A DNA stretch of 64,000 nucleotides. It comes from Paramecium octaurelia (taxonomy: Eukaryota; Ciliophora; Oligohymenophorea; Peniculida; Parameciidae). Below, piece by piece: positions 61,539 through 64,000 of this stretch. The stretch spans positions 498,663 through 562,662 of the forward strand of contig CAJJDP010000044.1 of assembly GCA_905182995.1 (NCBI GenBank), given 5' to 3'. Within the stretch, counting starts at the first letter, position 1; each line of letters starts with the position of its first letter. Made by a program: the position numbers and the translations under genes. A model generated the notes under the pieces. The model made no database searches. It saw nothing but the letters and a program-made list of their open reading frames with translations, and had not been told where the DNA came from.

Positions 61539-61578
61539 GTAGAAATTTAACTATACTTTCTTATAGTAAAATTTCTAC
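61539..61578. other. Near-perfect 17-bp inverted repeat (hairpin)
   Basis: The arms GTAGAAATTTAACTATA and TATAGTAAAATTTCTAC pair at 16 of 17 positions around a 6-base loop (CTTTCT). It lies about 160 bases downstream of the WD40/ART gene stop and just before the composition island. It could be an RNA hairpin or part of the island; a terminator role is not established in ciliates. Confidence 0.55.
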
Positions 61579-61590
61579 CGTTTATACGTG

Positions 61591-61822
61591 AAGGCAAAAA
61601 ATCCCTGGCGGAAGACCTTCGTAGAAGCCAGACTGTTTTGCTTGACTCGTTCTGCCTGTTGCTAGGTAAATGGTTTTGGATACTACGTCTACTCTATTTA
61701 TAATAAAATTAGTGGAACCCAACTGTTTTGCTTGACTAGTTCTTACTTTTGCTATATCCCAAATATATAGGTTGGTTTTTGCTGTTCCCTCTTGACCAGC
61801 ACTACGCAAAGGCAAAAAATCC
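61591..61822. repeat. GC-richer island bounded by 14-bp direct repeats
   Basis: The 14-mer AAGGCAAAAAATCC occurs at 61591-61604 and 61809-61822. Between them the DNA is clearly richer in G and C than its surroundings and contains an internal imperfect 22-base repeat (ACTGTTTTGCTTGACTxGTTCT at 61632-61653 and 61722-61743). On the minus strand an 80-codon frame (61582-61824) has no internal TAA or TAG, unlike true genes here, with two RTSQAKQ pieces and LYIWDIAK, faintly WD-like. Origin unknown: foreign insertion, repeat element or structured RNA. Confidence 0.5.
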
Positions 61823-63444
61823 AAGGAGTGCTAACTAGGGAAAATTTGATCCCCTTATTTTTTTTTGATTGATTCAAAATTCAACATGATAATTTATTTA
61901 GGTACAAAATTATTCTTTAAAACAAATTAATGTGAGGAATGGCAGCATTTCTCAATAAATATTAAATGTTTTAATTTTTCCATTTTAAGAGAAGGAATGT
62001 ATTCCAAAAAAAAATCAGATGTACTTTTGGCAGATTAAAATAACAATCAAAATAATAGTTGATAATAATGTATATATTTAAGGTTTTCTGAAAATCAAAT
62101 ATCTAATTTTCTACTAACAAAAATACAATAATATTAAATTGGTGTTGTTTATTAAATGCCTTTAAATAAAGCTCAATTTTGTTTCTATTTTAATTCTTTT
62201 ACCAAAATCTAACTAATTTAGATTTAAATAATGATCGTAAATCATATCATCTATAATCAAAAAACAATCCTTTCAAGGCTAGAGCTCCTTAAGCTTTGAA
62301 ATTGGGATTTTAGGAAATTTTTAGAATGGTGGGATAATTGAGAGCTAAGAATACTGAAAAGTAATACCACTTTCTGGAAGAACACTATTTTAAATAGTTG
62401 AAGGGTTATCCTTATAACAATTATTTGAAGATAACATTTCTACCCTGTCAAAACAGGATATTAAAATAATTCTTCACCGATATAAAAAAGGTTATTTCAA
62501 ATAGAATCATATCCTTTTTGTTATACAAACTGTTCTATCTCTCTTACTGTTTGTGCCATAACATTAAACCTTATTAAGAGATAATACTACATTTATGTAA
62601 TATCAATAAATTTAGTTAATTTTAAAAATTTATTGTTTAATTGGGTTAAATTTATAGTTGTAGATGAACAATTTGTTATTTTTTTACTATTCTCAATGAA
62701 ATCAAGGGTAATTTTGTAATTTTATACACAATTAATAAAATTGAATTAGTTGACTTATATTATAGTTGTGTAGATATTAATTAATTTCTAAAAAAAATCT
62801 ATTTGAGGTAAGATTACAAAGTTTTTACCTTAATGATTAATAACTGTTACTTAAATGTAAAATTATTATTGAAAGTAGCTCCTTTGGATTTAATTCATAT
62901 AGAGCTTATTTAAGATTATTGTCAGGATGGAGATAATTATGATCTCTAAATCTATTAGGGGTTAGAATACTTAATGATGATTAATATATCTTTTCAGTCT
63001 TTATTATATCTAATAATTTTAATATCAATTGAAAATAATAAATAGCTGTTGTTGAAATATTACCAAGGTTAGAGTAGAGTAATTTTAAAAATCATTCAAT
63101 CCCAATGTTTTAACTTTGTTTCATTTAAGATTATTTTAAAATTAAGGATATTTTTTTAATTCTTGACTTTCTTTTTAATTGTATCATTACCTTTTTTATA
63201 AAAACTAAAAATCTAAATTATATTAAACTATTAATTATCATTTTTAAGACTAAACCTGTTTACTCTGTTTATATTATAAATTTAATAGTGTATTGTTCGT
63301 CTATAAATATGAATTTATAAACGTTTTTTCTAACATCTCAATATTATCCAAATATTTAAAGAGTAACAAAAAACACATTATATGCAAAAAGTTCTAAGAA
63401 AATGATTAAATTATATATTGTATGTTTTTGATGAATATTCAAAT
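61823..63444. other. Long spacer; possible decayed minus-strand gene near 62270-62560
   Basis: About 1620 bases. Minus-strand frames around 62270-62560 contain protein-like pieces (MAQTVREIEQFVQQKGYDS near 62560 and NSVLPESGITFQYSQLSIIP near 62360) that lie in different frames, with a TGA between them and no fitting intron. The rest is AT-rich and featureless. Confidence 0.3.
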
Positions 63445-64000
63445 TCACTTTTCTTCTAAAAAGCAACTTCCTTTTGTTTTAAACAATGGTTTTAAATCTA
63501 TCCCTTAATAATTCACGAATTGTCCTTATAAGATAAGTGTTCCTGATGCTTCTAAATTAGGATTCTAGCATATTCTTAGTATTGTACAATCAGGATTAGC
63601 TAAATAATAATTAATAATAAATACCATTTGGCAATAAGGAGCTATTCTGAAGTGGTATGTTAAACTAGGCATGTAAATCTTCATAACTGCTATCTGATTT
63701 AAGTATTTCCTTTGATGTTTTTATATTCCAGGAACGAAGAGAGTTATCCCAACCACCTGAAGCTAATGTATTTCCATCAGGGGAGAAATTGACTGAATTA
63801 ACAGTTGATGAATGTCCATCTAATTTGGCTTTTTATTATCCTGTCTTAACATCCCATAAACGGATAGAGTTATCCTCACTACCAGATGCTAATGTAGTGC
63901 CATCAGGAGAGTAACAAATTGTCCTTACAAAATCAGAATGACCATCTAATTTGGCTTTTTCTTATCCTGTCTAAACATCCCATAAACGGATAGAGTTATC
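63445..64000 (-). CDS. WD40-repeat protein, carboxy-terminal part
   Basis: The gene enters from the right edge. At least three WD40 units are visible (for example [38 protein letters not shown]), followed by a 25-base intron (63600-63624) and the tail LEASGTLILQGQFVNYQGID. The tail is homologous to those of the genes at 52718-55105 and 57726-61379, so this is a third member of the same family. Its amino-terminal domain lies outside the window. Confidence 0.85.

Noticed and set aside
1..64000. Telomere, CRISPR array, tRNA, rRNA or transposase genes
   Set aside because: I saw no C4A2/C3A3-type repeats, no regularly spaced repeats, no cloverleaf sequences and no transposase motifs; tRNAs in AT-rich DNA could still be missed by eye.

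Overview
The window reads as ciliate macronuclear DNA, most likely Paramecium (aurelia-like). Long reading frames appear only when TAA and TAG are read as glutamine and TGA is the sole stop. Frames are interrupted by tiny introns, mostly GTA...TAG and 20-34 bases long. Spacers are short and very AT-rich, and gene order is dense on both strands. Every model below was built by hand with that code; for every spliced model the sum of exon lengths is a whole number of codons. There are no telomere repeats, rRNA or tRNA genes that I could recognise.

Layout. 1-6.1 kb: coiled-coil, MORN and small hypothetical genes. 6.2-9.9 kb: a membrane-anchored pseudokinase followed, with a 4-base overlap, by a Piwi/Argonaute gene whose catalytic residues are gone. 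10-19.5 kb: a small membrane protein, a 1647-residue TmcB-like PAS membrane protein and two tandem SK-type K+ channels. 19.8-29.4 kb: coiled-coil, B-box and mitochondrial-type genes, mS41 and CFAP77-like genes, and a cyclic-nucleotide-binding zinc-knuckle protein. 29.5-34.5 kb: a second TmcB-like giant with the same intron positions. 35-41.4 kb: TPR, PGPG-repeat (ODF3/SHIPPO type) and coiled-coil genes, with a ciliary flavour. 41.7-51.3 kb: Na+/H+ exchanger, trichocyst matrix protein, PH plus permuted-papain protein, coiled-coil protein, cyclin, small membrane protein and enoyl-CoA reductase (TECR).

52.7-64 kb is the most unusual part. Three genes share one carboxy-terminal module: a short pentapeptide-like stretch (not visible in the truncated third gene), a WD40 propeller of very similar repeats, and a conserved tail. 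The two whole ones have different amino-terminal parts. One is Zn-binding and helical. The other has a receiver-like domain and an ADP-ribosyltransferase domain with the R-S-ExE signature; this full ART-pentapeptide-WD40 protein (1217 aa) is uninterrupted. Its first 1.29 kb also occur a second time, directly upstream and apparently identical, joined through a single N, which looks like an unmerged contig overlap rather than biology.

The gene functions fit a free-swimming ciliate: excitability (K+ channels, exchanger, cyclic-nucleotide binding), cilia (MORN, PGPG, CFAP77, TPR), exocytosis (trichocyst protein), small-RNA biology (Piwi) and a possibly diversifying WD40 effector family.
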